DNA of 64,000 bases from Paraburkholderia caledonica NBRC 102488. GTDB lineage: Bacteria; Pseudomonadota; Gammaproteobacteria; Burkholderiales; Burkholderiaceae. Where the stretch lies: the NCBI RefSeq assembly GCF_000685095.1, contig NZ_BAYE01000005.1, positions 62,001-126,000 of the forward strand, in the 5' to 3' direction. The notes beneath the pieces were generated by a model. It made no database searches. It saw nothing but the letters and a program-made list of their open reading frames with translations, and was not told the DNA's origin. The position numbers were made by a program, and so were the translations under genes. Shown here one piece after another: positions 17,864 through 27,147 of the stretch; within the stretch, counting starts at the first letter, position 1, and each line of letters starts with the position of its first letter.

Positions 17864-19612
17864 TTAAGAAACCTTGAGGAATGCTTGGCGATAATCGGCG
17901 CGGCACGCAATGTCCGCATGCCCGGGAAGGCGCCGCGCGAGTATTGCGTCGGCGATCTTCTCGGCCATCATGATGGTCGGGATGTTCGTATTCGCGGACG
18001 GCAGCCGCGGCATCAACGACGCGTCCACGACGCGCAAACCCTGTGTGCCGCGCACGCTGCCCGCCGTATCGGTGACGGCCGCCGGATCGTTGGCGTCGCC
18101 CATGCGGCAGGTGCCGCTCGCATGCCAGACGCCGAACACGTTCGCGCGAATGAAATCCTCGAGCGCGGCCTGATCGGCGAGCAGGTCGCCGAGCCGCTGA
18201 CCACGCGTGAAGAAGCGTTCGATCAACATGCGCCGCAGCGGCGCGGGGCCGTCGAGCAAACGGCCGAGCAGCGACGTCAGCAGCGCATTGCTCGTGCTGA
18301 CGCGGCTCAGCGCTTTTACCCGCGCGGAAAACGCAGCGGAAAAGAAATCGCGGGAGTTCTCGCCGAGCCCCGAGGCCGCGACGATTTGCGCGAGCATCCG
18401 CACGCCACAGGCAAGCCGCGCGATATCGCGCGGGTCGTCGAGCAGATTCAGATCGACGCGCGGCGGCGCGGCGGGATCGGCGCTAACGAGCTGCACGCGG
18501 CCACGCGAATAAGGACGGTTGCACCAGAGAAAAAAGAGCCCCAGGCGGTTGCCGAGTTCGTGCCAGGCGGCGCGGGTCGCACTCGACAGATACAGGTCCG
18601 ACGCTTCGCCGCCCGCGATGCCCGAACTCAGGCGCGCGGCCATCATGCTCGCGCGTCGCCGCGACAATGGCATGCGCAATTGCGGCGCGAGAAAATGGCA
18701 GAACGTGAGCGACGGATGATCCTGCAGATTACGTCCCACGCCCGGCAGATCGATGACACAGTCGATGCCGAGCGCGTCCAGCTCCTCCCTGGGGCCGATG
18801 CCCGCGCGCATCAGCATCGCGGGCGACTGCAGCGCACCCGCGCACAACACGACTTCGTTCGCGTTGAATCGAACGCGCTCGCCGTTGCGTGCGAGCGCGA
18901 CCACGCCGCGCGCCACGCGCCCTTCCATCACGATGCGCTCCACTCGCAGATCGGCATGGATATGCAGATTGGTGCGCTTGCGCGTGGACTCGTCGAGATA
19001 CGCGATTGCCGTGGACACCCGGTGGTCGTCGAGATTCGAGAATGCGGCGGGAAAAAAGCCGTCGCCGAATTCGGCATTCTGGTCGTGCAGTGGCGCGATC
19101 CCGTTCTTGCGCAAGCCGGTGGCGAACGCGTTGCAAAAAGGCGGCCAATCGGCGGGCATGATGCGCCTGATCGGCACGGGTCCTTCTTTGCCGTGCAATT
19201 CGCCGTCGGGAAAATCGACGTCGCGTTCGAGCTTGCGAAAATACGGCAGCACGTCTTTCCAGCCCCAGCCGCTCGCGCCGTTCGCCGCCCACGCGTCGTA
19301 GTCGCGCGGCAAACCGCGATTGGCCGACTGCACATTGATGCTGGAGCCGCCGCCCATCACGCGACCCTGTTCATAGACTCGCGGCGCCGAAGCGCGCGTG
19401 GCGCGCGCCGTCAGTTCAGGCCAGATATACGTGTTGCCGCAAAACACCGGCAGTGGATAACTGTCGAGAATCTCCGGGGGGACGCGGCCCGGCGGCGTGT
19501 CCGCGCCGGCTTCGATCAGCGCGACGCGCAGCGACGGCACCGCGGAGAGGCGCTGCGCGAGCACGCACCCCGCCGATCCGCCACCGACGATCACGTAATC
19601 GAAGTATTCCAT
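17864..19612 (-). CDS. hmfH: GMC oxidoreductase, HMF/furfural oxidase
   Basis: A 582-residue FAD enzyme of the glucose-methanol-choline family. The FAD site VIVGGGSAGCVLAQRL is at residues 8-23, the GMC signature GRVMGGGSSINVQSANRG at about 83-100, the second signature GALQSPAMLMRAGIGP at about 263-278, and the catalytic His/Asn pair in VWHASGTCRMG (about 512) and SANTNIPTIMMAEKI (about 555). In the furan pathway HmfH oxidises 5-hydroxymethylfurfural stepwise to 2,5-furandicarboxylic acid, and furfural to furoate. It sits between hmfE (47 bp upstream) and the transporter, as expected. General GMC membership is certain; the furan role rests on the complete surrounding pathway. Confidence 0.83.
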   Translation of the reverse strand: MEYFDYVIVGGGSAGCVLAQRLSAVPSLRVALIEAGADTPPGRVPPEILDSYPLPVFCGNTYIWPELTARATRASAPRVYEQGRVMGGGSSINVQSANRGLPRDYDAWAANGASGWGWKDVLPYFRKLERDVDFPDGELHGKEGPVPIRRIMPADWPPFCNAFATGLRKNGIAPLHDQNAEFGDGFFPAAFSNLDDHRVSTAIAYLDESTRKRTNLHIHADLRVERIVMEGRVARGVVALARNGERVRFNANEVVLCAGALQSPAMLMRAGIGPREELDALGIDCVIDLPGVGRNLQDHPSLTFCHFLAPQLRMPLSRRRASMMAARLSSGIAGGEASDLYLSSATRAAWHELGNRLGLFFLWCNRPYSRGRVQLVSADPAAPPRVDLNLLDDPRDIARLACGVRMLAQIVAASGLGENSRDFFSAAFSARVKALSRVSTSNALLTSLLGRLLDGPAPLRRMLIERFFTRGQRLGDLLADQAALEDFIRANVFGVWHASGTCRMGDANDPAAVTDTAGSVRGTQGLRVVDASLMPRLPSANTNIPTIMMAEKIADAILARRLPGHADIACRADYRQAFLKVS

Positions 19613-19659
19613 CTGCGTGTCTCCTGAATCGTTTTATGTGCTACGGCACCGCGGACTGT

Positions 19660-20466
19660 TCAACTGCCGCGAAACACCGGCTTGCGCTTGCCATGGAACG
19701 CCTCGACGCCTTCGCGGAAATCGTCGGACGTGCGCAAGCGGCTATAACAATGTCCTTCGAGTTCGATTGCGATCGACAGCGGCGCGTCCTCGGTATCGTT
19801 GAGCAGCTTCTTCGCGGTTCGCTGCGCGAGCGGCGAGAACGCACGAAGTTCGTCGACGAGCGCATCGGTGGCCGCTTCGAGTTGCGCGTCGGCTACGCAC
19901 TCGACCGCGATGCCCCACTCATATGCCTGTTTGCCCGGAATGCGCCGCGAACGCATCACAATGTCCTTGGTGCGGCCTATGCCGACCATTTGCTGCAAGC
20001 GCGCCGATCCGCCCGAGCCGGGAATCTGTCCGAGCTTCTGTTCAGGCAGCGCATAGAAGGTGGTGTCGGTCGCAATCCGGAAGTCGCAGGCGAGCGACAA
20101 TTCGAAGCCCACGCCGAAGCAGAAGCCGCGATTGGCGGCAATCACCGGCTTCGAGCAGCGCGCCGGCGCCGCGATATTCCAAGCGAGCTTCGACACGTGT
20201 TCCGGCGACGCTTCCAGAAAGCCCTTGATATCGCCGCCGCTCGAAAAATGCTCGCCCTTCGCGCGCACCACGATCACGCGCACGCGCTCGTCTTCGTCGA
20301 GTGCCTCGAAGGCTGCGCGCAACTGATCCCGCGCATGCATCGAAATCACGTTGAACGGCGGCCGGTGCAGAACGATGTCGGCGCGCTCGCGTTCGGCGTC
20401 GAACTCGATCGAAAAGCCGTCGAGGTCTTGCAGCAGGCTCTGGCCGCGGTGGGTCAGCTCGGTCAT
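19660..20466 (-). CDS. hmfE: Enoyl-CoA hydratase family protein, probable 2-oxoglutaroyl-CoA hydrolase
   Basis: A 268-residue crotonase-fold protein with the oxyanion-hole segments VRAKGEHFSSGGDIKGFLE (residues about 67-85) and NRGFCFGVGFELSLACDFRIA (about 113-133). In the furan pathway HmfE acts after ring hydroxylation and opening, releasing 2-oxoglutarate from its CoA ester; assignment to that step follows gene order rather than a diagnostic residue. ATG 20466 is preferred to GTG 20475 because AAGGAG would be too close to the latter. It begins five bases after the acyl-CoA ligase stop, so the two are coupled. A generic hydratase or isomerase role cannot be excluded from sequence alone. Confidence 0.83.
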   Translation of the reverse strand: MTELTHRGQSLLQDLDGFSIEFDAERERADIVLHRPPFNVISMHARDQLRAAFEALDEDERVRVIVVRAKGEHFSSGGDIKGFLEASPEHVSKLAWNIAAPARCSKPVIAANRGFCFGVGFELSLACDFRIATDTTFYALPEQKLGQIPGSGGSARLQQMVGIGRTKDIVMRSRRIPGKQAYEWGIAVECVADAQLEAATDALVDELRAFSPLAQRTAKKLLNDTEDAPLSIAIELEGHCYSRLRTSDDFREGVEAFHGKRKPVFRGS

Positions 20467-20471
20467 GAGAA

Positions 20472-22052
20472 TCACTCCTTGTTGATTTCGGTTTGCTTCT
20501 GAATGGTTTCGTTGCCGCGCTCGTCTCTCAGGTATTCGCCGGCGGACAGCTTGCGGCGCAAAATCTTGCCGACCGGCGACTTCGGTATATCGTCCACGAA
20601 CACGTATTCACGCGGTCGCTTGAAGTTGACGAGACCCGACGTGCGGCAGTACGCATCGAGCGTTTCGGCGTCGACGTATTCACGCCGTTTGATGAAGGCC
20701 ACCACGCGCTGGCCCCAGCGTTCGTCCTTCACGCCGGCCACCGCGACGTCGTCCACGGCCGGATGCAGCGAGAGCACCGACTCGATATCGACCGGCGAAA
20801 TGTTCTCGCCGCCGCTGATGATCATGTCGTCGACGCGGCCGGACACGTACAGATCGCCATCGCTGTCGATATAGCCGGTGTCGCCCGTGAAGTACCAGCC
20901 GTCGCGCAACGACTTCGCGTTCGCGTCCGGCCGGTTCCAGTAGCCTTCGAACGCTTCGTCGCCCAGCAGGTCGACGATGATCTGGCCTTCTTCGCCGACG
21001 TCCGCGAAATCGTCGGGCGTGCCGGCGTCGAGCTTCACGACCCGCAAACGTGTGTTGATGCCCGCGCGCCCCGCGCTGCCCGGTTTTTTCGTCGCGTCCT
21101 GGTCGATACTGAATGTGTAGACCTCGGACGAGCCGTAGTGATTGACGAACAGCTCCGGTTCGAATGCCGCCGAGAGGCGTTTGAGCAAGCCATCGTTCAT
21201 CGGCGCACCGGCGAAGCCGAGCTTGGTCACCGTGGACGTATCCGTCGACGCGAACGCAGGATCGCCTAGCAGATCGTGATAAAGCGTCGGCACGAGATAG
21301 AGGCACGTGACCTTGTGACGCGCGATAGCCTCAAGCGCGAAACGCGCATTCCAGCGGCGCGCGCAAACGAACGTGCCGTCCACCAGTGCCATGGCGAGAA
21401 GCGAGCGCACGCCCATCGTGTGATAAAGCGGCATCACGCCGAGCGTGCATTCGCCATGACGGTAGAGGTTTTGCGCCACATGCGCGAGCGCTGCCGCGCG
21501 TTCCTGCCGGTGACGCCGCGGCACGCCCTTCGCCTTGCCCGTCGTACCCGACGTATAGAGAATCAGCGAATAGTCGTCCGCGCCGGCATGTGCATCCGCG
21601 TCGGAGTTCGCGCGGCCGGCAAGCTCTGTGAGCAGGCTGTCGAAGCCCGCGCTGCGCCCGGGCGCAACGTCGAGTCCGATACGCGGCAGCTGTTGCGCTG
21701 CAGGACTTTGCATCACCGCTTCGGCCGACACCGGCTCGTAGACGATTGCCTTCGCGCCCGCGTCGCTCACGCAGTAATCCAGCTCTTCGGGTTTTGCCCG
21801 CCAGTTCAACGGCACGAGCACAATGCCTGCAAACTGACACGCCCAGTGCAGGGTCGCCATTTCCCAGCGGTTTTGCAGCACTGCAAGCAAGCGGTCGCCG
21901 TGCGCGAGGCCGAGCCCGCGCAGACCGTCGGCCACATCGACGATGATGTCGTGCCACTGCGCATACGTGAGCGCAAGCTCGCCGTCCACGAGTGCCAACG
22001 CGTTCGGACTGCGCTCGACGCTTTGCAAAAATGTACGCCCGAGGTCAAGCAT
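20472..22052 (-). CDS. hmfD: Acyl-CoA synthetase, probable 2-furoyl-CoA synthetase
   Basis: AMP-forming ligase of 526 residues. The phosphate loop ILYTSGTTGKAKGVPRRHRQ (residues about 164-183), the NHYGSSEVYTF adenine motif, the GWYFTGDTGYIDSDGDLYVSGRVDDMI hinge region in its usual place and the catalytic lysine in PKSPVGKILRRKLS near the C-terminus are all present. It should activate 2-furoic acid with ATP and CoA to 2-furoyl-CoA, the substrate of the Mo hydroxylase encoded just upstream. Its start overlaps the end of the iron-sulfur subunit gene by eight bases. Benzoate or another aromatic acid would be alternative substrates, but the neighbouring hmf genes argue for furoate. Confidence 0.86.
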   Translation of the reverse strand: MLDLGRTFLQSVERSPNALALVDGELALTYAQWHDIIVDVADGLRGLGLAHGDRLLAVLQNRWEMATLHWACQFAGIVLVPLNWRAKPEELDYCVSDAGAKAIVYEPVSAEAVMQSPAAQQLPRIGLDVAPGRSAGFDSLLTELAGRANSDADAHAGADDYSLILYTSGTTGKAKGVPRRHRQERAAALAHVAQNLYRHGECTLGVMPLYHTMGVRSLLAMALVDGTFVCARRWNARFALEAIARHKVTCLYLVPTLYHDLLGDPAFASTDTSTVTKLGFAGAPMNDGLLKRLSAAFEPELFVNHYGSSEVYTFSIDQDATKKPGSAGRAGINTRLRVVKLDAGTPDDFADVGEEGQIIVDLLGDEAFEGYWNRPDANAKSLRDGWYFTGDTGYIDSDGDLYVSGRVDDMIISGGENISPVDIESVLSLHPAVDDVAVAGVKDERWGQRVVAFIKRREYVDAETLDAYCRTSGLVNFKRPREYVFVDDIPKSPVGKILRRKLSAGEYLRDERGNETIQKQTEINKE

Positions 22053-22614
22053 GGCTCGCCTCCAGCGCGTCGCCCGTCACGTTGCGATGCCGGCGGCGCG
22101 CGGCCACATCGAGCACGGCCGCGACGATCGGCGTATAGCCGGTACAGCGGCACAAGTGGCCGGACAGCATGTCACGCACCTGCGCTTCGCTCGGATCGGG
22201 CACGCGTTGCAGATAGTCGGCGCACGACATCAGGATGCCCGCCGTGCAGAACCCGCATTGCAATGCGTGATGGCGTTGAAACGCTTCCTGCAGATCCCCG
22301 AGCACCATGTCTGGCGCAAGACCTTCGACAGTGTCGATGCGCTGCCCTTGCGCCTGCACGGCCAGCATCAGACAGGACCGCGCGGCAACGCCGCCTACCT
22401 GAACAGTGCACGCACCGCAGACGCCGTGCTCGCAGCCTACGTGCGTGCCGGTCGCCCCCAGTTCGTGACGGATGAAGTCGGACAGCAGGTCGCGCGGCTC
22501 GCAATACGCGCTGCGTTCCCGGCCGTTGAACGTCAGCGTCACGCACTGCCGTTCGTCTCGCCGCACGATTTGCGGCAGGCCGTCTGCCATTTTTCCGTTG
22601 GATGTGTTGCTCAC
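22045..22614 (-). CDS. hmfC: 2Fe-2S subunit of Mo hydroxylase (2-furoyl-CoA dehydrogenase)
   Basis: A 189-residue small subunit of the xanthine-oxidase family. The plant-type 2Fe-2S site is in GCEHGVCGACTVQ and the second cluster in LQCGFCTAGI plus HLCRCTGYTPIV, so both clusters are complete. The GTG start at 22614 was chosen because it overlaps the stop of the FAD subunit (GTGA) and directly opens the conserved domain; upstream in-frame codons lie inside that gene and look non-coding. It carries electrons from the molybdenum site to the FAD subunit. It overlaps hmfD by eight bases. Confidence 0.88.
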   Translation of the reverse strand: MSNTSNGKMADGLPQIVRRDERQCVTLTFNGRERSAYCEPRDLLSDFIRHELGATGTHVGCEHGVCGACTVQVGGVAARSCLMLAVQAQGQRIDTVEGLAPDMVLGDLQEAFQRHHALQCGFCTAGILMSCADYLQRVPDPSEAQVRDMLSGHLCRCTGYTPIVAAVLDVAARRRHRNVTGDALEASHA

Positions 22615-23432
22615 TTTGCCTCCTCTATCACGCGCCATCCGAGTTGCCGGACCAGATGCCGGCGATATCTCGCACTGATATGCGCGTTGTCCTGCGCGCC
22701 CAGCTTCCAGCTCAAATCGTTCAACGCCCCGCGCAAATCGTCGCCGGACAGACGCGGCCATTGCTCGACCACCGGCCGGTCCGCCACGCCGCCCACGGCG
22801 AGACGGATGGCATCGTCGGTGACCACTGCGGCGCACGCGACAATCGCGAAATCGCCATGACGTGCGGAGAATTCCGCGAAGCCATAACGCTCGCCTTCGC
22901 GCTTTAACGGGAAACGCACCGCTTCGACGAGTTCGTCGGGCTCGCGTGCGGTCATCAACATGCCCTGGAAAAACGCGTCAGCCGACAGCACGCGTGGCTT
23001 CTTTTTCGAGCGCAGCATCACGTCGCCGCCTAGCGCGCTCAGCACGAGCGGCAGTTCGGCGCTCGGGTCCGCATGCGCGATCGAGCCGCACACGGTGCCG
23101 CGATTGCGAATCTGAAAGTGCGAGATGTGCGGAAAGGCCATTGCGAGCAACGGCACTTCGTCGCGCAGCGACGCGCGCCATTCGACGCTGCCTTGTGTCG
23201 CCGCCGCGCCCACCGTCAATGAACCGGCCTTGCGGTCGACGCGCACCGAGTCCAGTTCGCCGGTGCGCGAAATGTCGATCAGCATGCGCGGTTGCGCGAG
23301 CCGCATATTCAGCACGGCCATCAGCGATTGGCCGCCCGCGAGCACGCGTGCGTCTTCGCCGTGTTGCGCCAGTGCGTCGAGCGCATGCTGCGCGTTCATT
23401 GCGCGCAGGTAATCGAACGGCGCGGGTTTCAT
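22611..23432 (-). CDS. hmfB: FAD-binding subunit of Mo hydroxylase (2-furoyl-CoA dehydrogenase)
   Basis: A 273-residue medium subunit of the CoxM/CutM type. FAD motif 1 VLAGGQSLMAVLNMRLAQP is at residues about 31-49 and motif 2 RNRGTVCGSIAHADPSAELP at about 110-129; the second glycine of the usual TxGGS is replaced by Cys. ATG 23432 follows AGGAGACAACG and overlaps the end of the large-subunit gene by four bases. The protein links the iron-sulfur subunit to the respiratory chain or another acceptor during hydroxylation of 2-furoyl-CoA to 5-hydroxy-2-furoyl-CoA. Confidence 0.88.
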   Translation of the reverse strand: MKPAPFDYLRAMNAQHALDALAQHGEDARVLAGGQSLMAVLNMRLAQPRMLIDISRTGELDSVRVDRKAGSLTVGAAATQGSVEWRASLRDEVPLLAMAFPHISHFQIRNRGTVCGSIAHADPSAELPLVLSALGGDVMLRSKKKPRVLSADAFFQGMLMTAREPDELVEAVRFPLKREGERYGFAEFSARHGDFAIVACAAVVTDDAIRLAVGGVADRPVVEQWPRLSGDDLRGALNDLSWKLGAQDNAHISARYRRHLVRQLGWRVIEEAK

Positions 23433-26400
23433 CGTTGTCTCCTGAAGCGGGCCAACAAGCGCGACAGCCACGAACCGCCGCCCTTACCTGAACTGTGGGC
23501 AGACGCGGCGAGCGGCTCGCCCGCGGCCTGGCGTCCCAGCGATTCGAACAGTTGACGCAACACGACTTTTGCCGCGCCTTCCAGCATGCGCGCGCCGACC
23601 GCCGCGACCTTGCCCGAGACCTGCGCCTCGTAGTCGTAAGAAAGACGCGTACCGTTCGCGATAGGCGTCAGTTCGACAAGGCCGCTGCCGCGCGCGCTGC
23701 CAAGCGACGATATGCCCGCGCCCGCGAGGCGCAAACGGTGCGGTGCGTCGATCTCCGACAAACCGATCTTTGCTTCGAACCGCGCCTTGATCATGCCGAC
23801 ACCCACCGTCACGTCCGCACGATACTGATTCGGACCTTCGGGTTCGAGCGCATGGCAGCCGGGAATCACCTTCGCGAGCGCCTTCGGATCGAGCAGCACG
23901 GCAAACACGGCTTCGGGCGTTGCGGGCAGATCTACACTGCCTTGCGCGGTGAGTGCCTTGCCGCCGCCGGACATCGCGGGGTTCTTCGGCGCGGGCGCTT
24001 CGCGCAACTCGGGGCGCGAGGGCTCGGGGTCGTCGATGCCGATCAGCCCCATGACTTTCGAAGGCGTAAGCGGCAAACGGATGTCGTCGACGCCGAGCGC
24101 ATCGGCCACCGCATTCGCGATGCATGGCGGCGTGCTCATGTTGTTACCCTCGCCGAGCCCCTTCGCTCCGAGCGGCGTGAACGGCGACGGTGTTTCCAGA
24201 TGCACGATCACAGGATCGGGCACCTCGCACGCAGTCGGCATCAGATAGTCGGCAAGCGTGCCCGACTGGAAGCTGCCGTCCGCGCCATAACGGAACTCCT
24301 CCATCAGCGCCGCGCCGAGTCCTTGTGCGAACGCGCCGCGAATCTGGCCGTCGGCGAGCGCGGGATTGAGCAACGTGCCGGCGTCGTGCGCGGTCACATA
24401 ACGGTCGATGCGCACGCGGCCCGTTGCGCGATCCACTTCGACACCGCACATGTCGAACACAAAACCATAGGCCGCCGACGTATTGACGCGGTCGTTTTCA
24501 TCGGGCGCCGCCATGTTCGGCGGATTCCAGAACACCGTCTCGCGCAAGCCGGGCTCCTCGCCCTCGGGCAGCAACGCGGGCGCCCAATGCGGCGCATTCG
24601 CGGCGACCCGGCCAAACGGTTGCGCGCGATCTTCCGCGCCTTGTGCAAAGATGCGGCCGCCCTCGAAGCGGACGTCTTGCGGCGCACAGTTCAGTTGCTT
24701 CGACACGATGCGCGCGATCTTGTCGCGCACGCGCATGGCCGCGAGATGCACGGTGCCCGCGACCGCGCCCGCAAAGCGGCTCGAATAATTGCCCGCAGCG
24801 ACCGACCATGCGTCCTTGTGCGTATCGAATTCGACGTTGACGGCCACCTCGTGCGGCGCAATGCCGAGCACATCGGCCACCACCTGCGCGCATACCGTCA
24901 TGTGGCCCTGGCCCGCAGGCGTCGATGCAATCGTCACGACCACGCCGCCGAGCAGATCCACGCTGACCGTCGCGCTGGCAATCGCGCCGCTTTTCGGACC
25001 GGCCTTTCGACGCGCTTCAGCGGGCATCACGGTCGTGATGTAACCCATGTTCGAGATTGACGGCTCGACGATCGCCGAGAAGCCAATGCCGTACAGGCGC
25101 CCTTCGTTACGCGCGGCCTCACGGCGTGCACGCAGTTCGTCATAGCCGCCTTCGCCGAGTGCACGGCGCAACGCTTCCTGATAGTTGCCGGAATCGAGCA
25201 GCGCGCCTGCCGCAGCGCGATACGGGAACGCATCGGCGCGCACGAAGTTGCGGCGATACACGTCGAGCACGTCGAGCCCGAGTTCGACCGCGATACGCTG
25301 CATGAGCCGTTCGAGCGCGAAATACACCTGCGGTCCGCCAAACCCTCGCACGAGTCCAGTGGGCGTCTTGCTGGTGATCACGACGCGGTTGCGCACGAGC
25401 AGATTGTCGATCGCGTAGGCGCCCGTGAGACACCCATGCATGCGATAGAAGGTTGCGGGCTCCGGCGCGCGCACATATGCGCCGCAGTCTTCGAGCTGGT
25501 CGTAGGACAGCGCGGTGATGCGCCCATCGTTTTCGACCGCCGCTTCGATGGTGGAAAGGCGCGCCGTGGCGGACGTCGCCGCACTCAAATGCTCGAGCCG
25601 ATCCTCGACCCACTTGACCGGTGCGCCGGCTTTGCGCGACGCGAGGCACATCAGCACCACATACGGAAACACCGCCTGCTTCACGCCGAAGCTTCCGCCC
25701 GAATCGCGCGGCGCCTTGTGACGCAGACGATTCGCCGGCACGTTCAAGGCCATCGCCATGACCGCGTGCAGCGAGAACGGTCCCATGAAATTCGACGTGA
25801 CGTCATAACCTTCGTCGCCGGGCAGATACTCGGCAATCACCACGCCGCATTCGATCGGCGCACACGTATTGCGCGGATAATGCGCGACCAGTTTCACGCG
25901 ATGCGGCGCTTTTTCGAACGCCGCCTCCGGCTCGCCGTACCGGAAATGCCGGTCGCTGATCACGTTGCTGCCCACCTTCTCGTGCAGCACCGCAGAGTCA
26001 TCTCCGACAGCTTCCTCGATCGACGTTACAGGTTCCAGCGTCGCGTATTCGACCTTGATGAGATCCAGTGCGTCTTCAGCGAGAGCGCGCGATTCGGCGA
26101 GTACGACCGCCACCGGTTCGCCGACATACCGCACACGGTCCATCGCGAGCGCCCACTGCTCCATCGGCGATTTGATACCGACCACGAACGGGCGCGACCA
26201 TGCGCGCAGATCGTCACGCGTGAGAATCGCGCGCACGCCTCGCAGTTGCGACGCGGCTTGCGTATCGATTGCAAGCAGTTCCGCATGCGCATGCGGCGAG
26301 CGCAAGACCGCCGCGTGGAGCGTGCCGGGACGCACGCCGATGTCGTCGCCATAGCGGCCGCGGCCCGTGAGAATCGCCGGATCTTCGAGACGCTGCATCG

Positions 26401-26494
26401 GGCGCCCCACATGACGCTGTGCGCCTTGCGCGGCGTCGGCTTCGCGTTCGCGTGTGGCCGCATCGGCTGTATTCACCAGATCGCGCTGGTTCAT
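23429..26494 (-). CDS. hmfA: Mo hydroxylase large subunit fused to CoxG-like domain
   Basis: A 1021-residue molybdopterin subunit of the xanthine oxidase family. The first part (about 15-840) has GRGRYGDDI, GGSFGVKQAVFPYV, the cofactor segment TPAGQGHMTVCAQVVADVLG and the active-site glutamate in LGAKGLGEGNNMSTP. From about 843 it continues into a roughly 150-residue SRPBCC domain like CoxG (ALTAQGSVDLPATPEAVFAV, PGCHALEPEG, SGLVELTPI), then an Ala/Gly/Ser linker and an amphipathic basic tail (SWLSRLLARFRRQR). Separate CoxG proteins are thought to recruit CO dehydrogenase to the membrane and quinone; here that function may be built in. ATG 26494 has GGAGG upstream and overlaps the UbiX gene by ATGA. 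The proposed reaction is hydroxylation of 2-furoyl-CoA at C5. Confidence 0.88.
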   Translation of the reverse strand: MNQRDLVNTADAATREREADAAQGAQRHVGRPMQRLEDPAILTGRGRYGDDIGVRPGTLHAAVLRSPHAHAELLAIDTQAASQLRGVRAILTRDDLRAWSRPFVVGIKSPMEQWALAMDRVRYVGEPVAVVLAESRALAEDALDLIKVEYATLEPVTSIEEAVGDDSAVLHEKVGSNVISDRHFRYGEPEAAFEKAPHRVKLVAHYPRNTCAPIECGVVIAEYLPGDEGYDVTSNFMGPFSLHAVMAMALNVPANRLRHKAPRDSGGSFGVKQAVFPYVVLMCLASRKAGAPVKWVEDRLEHLSAATSATARLSTIEAAVENDGRITALSYDQLEDCGAYVRAPEPATFYRMHGCLTGAYAIDNLLVRNRVVITSKTPTGLVRGFGGPQVYFALERLMQRIAVELGLDVLDVYRRNFVRADAFPYRAAAGALLDSGNYQEALRRALGEGGYDELRARREAARNEGRLYGIGFSAIVEPSISNMGYITTVMPAEARRKAGPKSGAIASATVSVDLLGGVVVTIASTPAGQGHMTVCAQVVADVLGIAPHEVAVNVEFDTHKDAWSVAAGNYSSRFAGAVAGTVHLAAMRVRDKIARIVSKQLNCAPQDVRFEGGRIFAQGAEDRAQPFGRVAANAPHWAPALLPEGEEPGLRETVFWNPPNMAAPDENDRVNTSAAYGFVFDMCGVEVDRATGRVRIDRYVTAHDAGTLLNPALADGQIRGAFAQGLGAALMEEFRYGADGSFQSGTLADYLMPTACEVPDPVIVHLETPSPFTPLGAKGLGEGNNMSTPPCIANAVADALGVDDIRLPLTPSKVMGLIGIDDPEPSRPELREAPAPKNPAMSGGGKALTAQGSVDLPATPEAVFAVLLDPKALAKVIPGCHALEPEGPNQYRADVTVGVGMIKARFEAKIGLSEIDAPHRLRLAGAGISSLGSARGSGLVELTPIANGTRLSYDYEAQVSGKVAAVGARMLEGAAKVVLRQLFESLGRQAAGEPLAASAHSSGKGGGSWLSRLLARFRRQR

Positions 26495-27147
26495 TGCTCG
26501 CCTCCGGCTTGCCGTTGCGCGAATTCGTCGGCGAGGCCGCTCCAGCGTTGGGCGATCTCCCCGTGCTCGATACCGAACAGATCGAGAATGCGCCCGACGG
26601 TGTGATCGACTACGTCTTCGATTGTTTTTGGATGCGCGTAAAACGCGGGCACCGGCGGCATCACGATCGCGCCCATCTCGGTCGCGTGCGTCATATTGCG
26701 CAAATGCGCGAGATTCAACGGCGTTTCGCGCGCGACCATGACGAGGCGGCGACGCTCCTTGAGCATGACGTCGGCGGCGCGCGTCAGCAGGTTGTCGGCG
26801 AAACCGTTCGCCACGGCGGCGAGCGTTTTCATCGAGCACGGTGCGATCACCATGCCCGCCGTGATGAACGAACCGCTCGCCACCGCCGCGCCGATATCGC
26901 GCACGTTGTAGACCACGTCGGCCAGGCTATCGAGGTCGCCACGGGTCATGCCGAGTTCTTGTGCAGCCGTGACCGCGCCCGATGCCGAGACGATCAGGTG
27001 CGTCTCGTGTGTGCCGAGACGGCGCAATGCAGCGAGCAGGCGCGCGCCGATCAGCGCGCCGCTAGCGCCTGAAATGCCGACGACGATTCGCTGCGTCCGA
27101 GCCGCGCGCACATCGCGCCGGGTAGTGTCGAGCGTCGATTCAGACAT
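26491..27147 (-). CDS. hmfG: UbiX-type flavin prenyltransferase for HmfF
   Basis: A 218-residue flavoprotein of the UbiX/Pad1 family that makes prenylated FMN, the cofactor of UbiD-type decarboxylases. Conserved segments are IVVGISGASGALIGARLL (residues about 21-38), IVSASGAV, SGSFITAGMVIAPCSMKTLAAVA (about 90-112) and RRRLVMVARETPLN (about 133-146). ATG 27147 lies inside the last codons of the upstream UbiD gene (8-bp overlap). Pairing with a UbiD gene inside the operon means the cofactor is supplied locally for the furan decarboxylase. Confidence 0.9.
   Translation of the reverse strand: MSESTLDTTRRDVRAARTQRIVVGISGASGALIGARLLAALRRLGTHETHLIVSASGAVTAAQELGMTRGDLDSLADVVYNVRDIGAAVASGSFITAGMVIAPCSMKTLAAVANGFADNLLTRAADVMLKERRRLVMVARETPLNLAHLRNMTHATEMGAIVMPPVPAFYAHPKTIEDVVDHTVGRILDLFGIEHGEIAQRWSGLADEFAQRQAGGEQ

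Noticed and set aside
17866..17882. TTAAG and CTTGAG near the hmfH stop as a PmrA-type repeat
   Set aside because: Spacer is four rather than five, the halves are imperfect, and it lies at the 3' end of a gene with no promoter.
17795..19627. A 610-codon plus-strand frame opposite the GMC oxidoreductase
   Set aside because: Fully antisense to a gene with intact FAD and catalytic motifs; no domain of its own.
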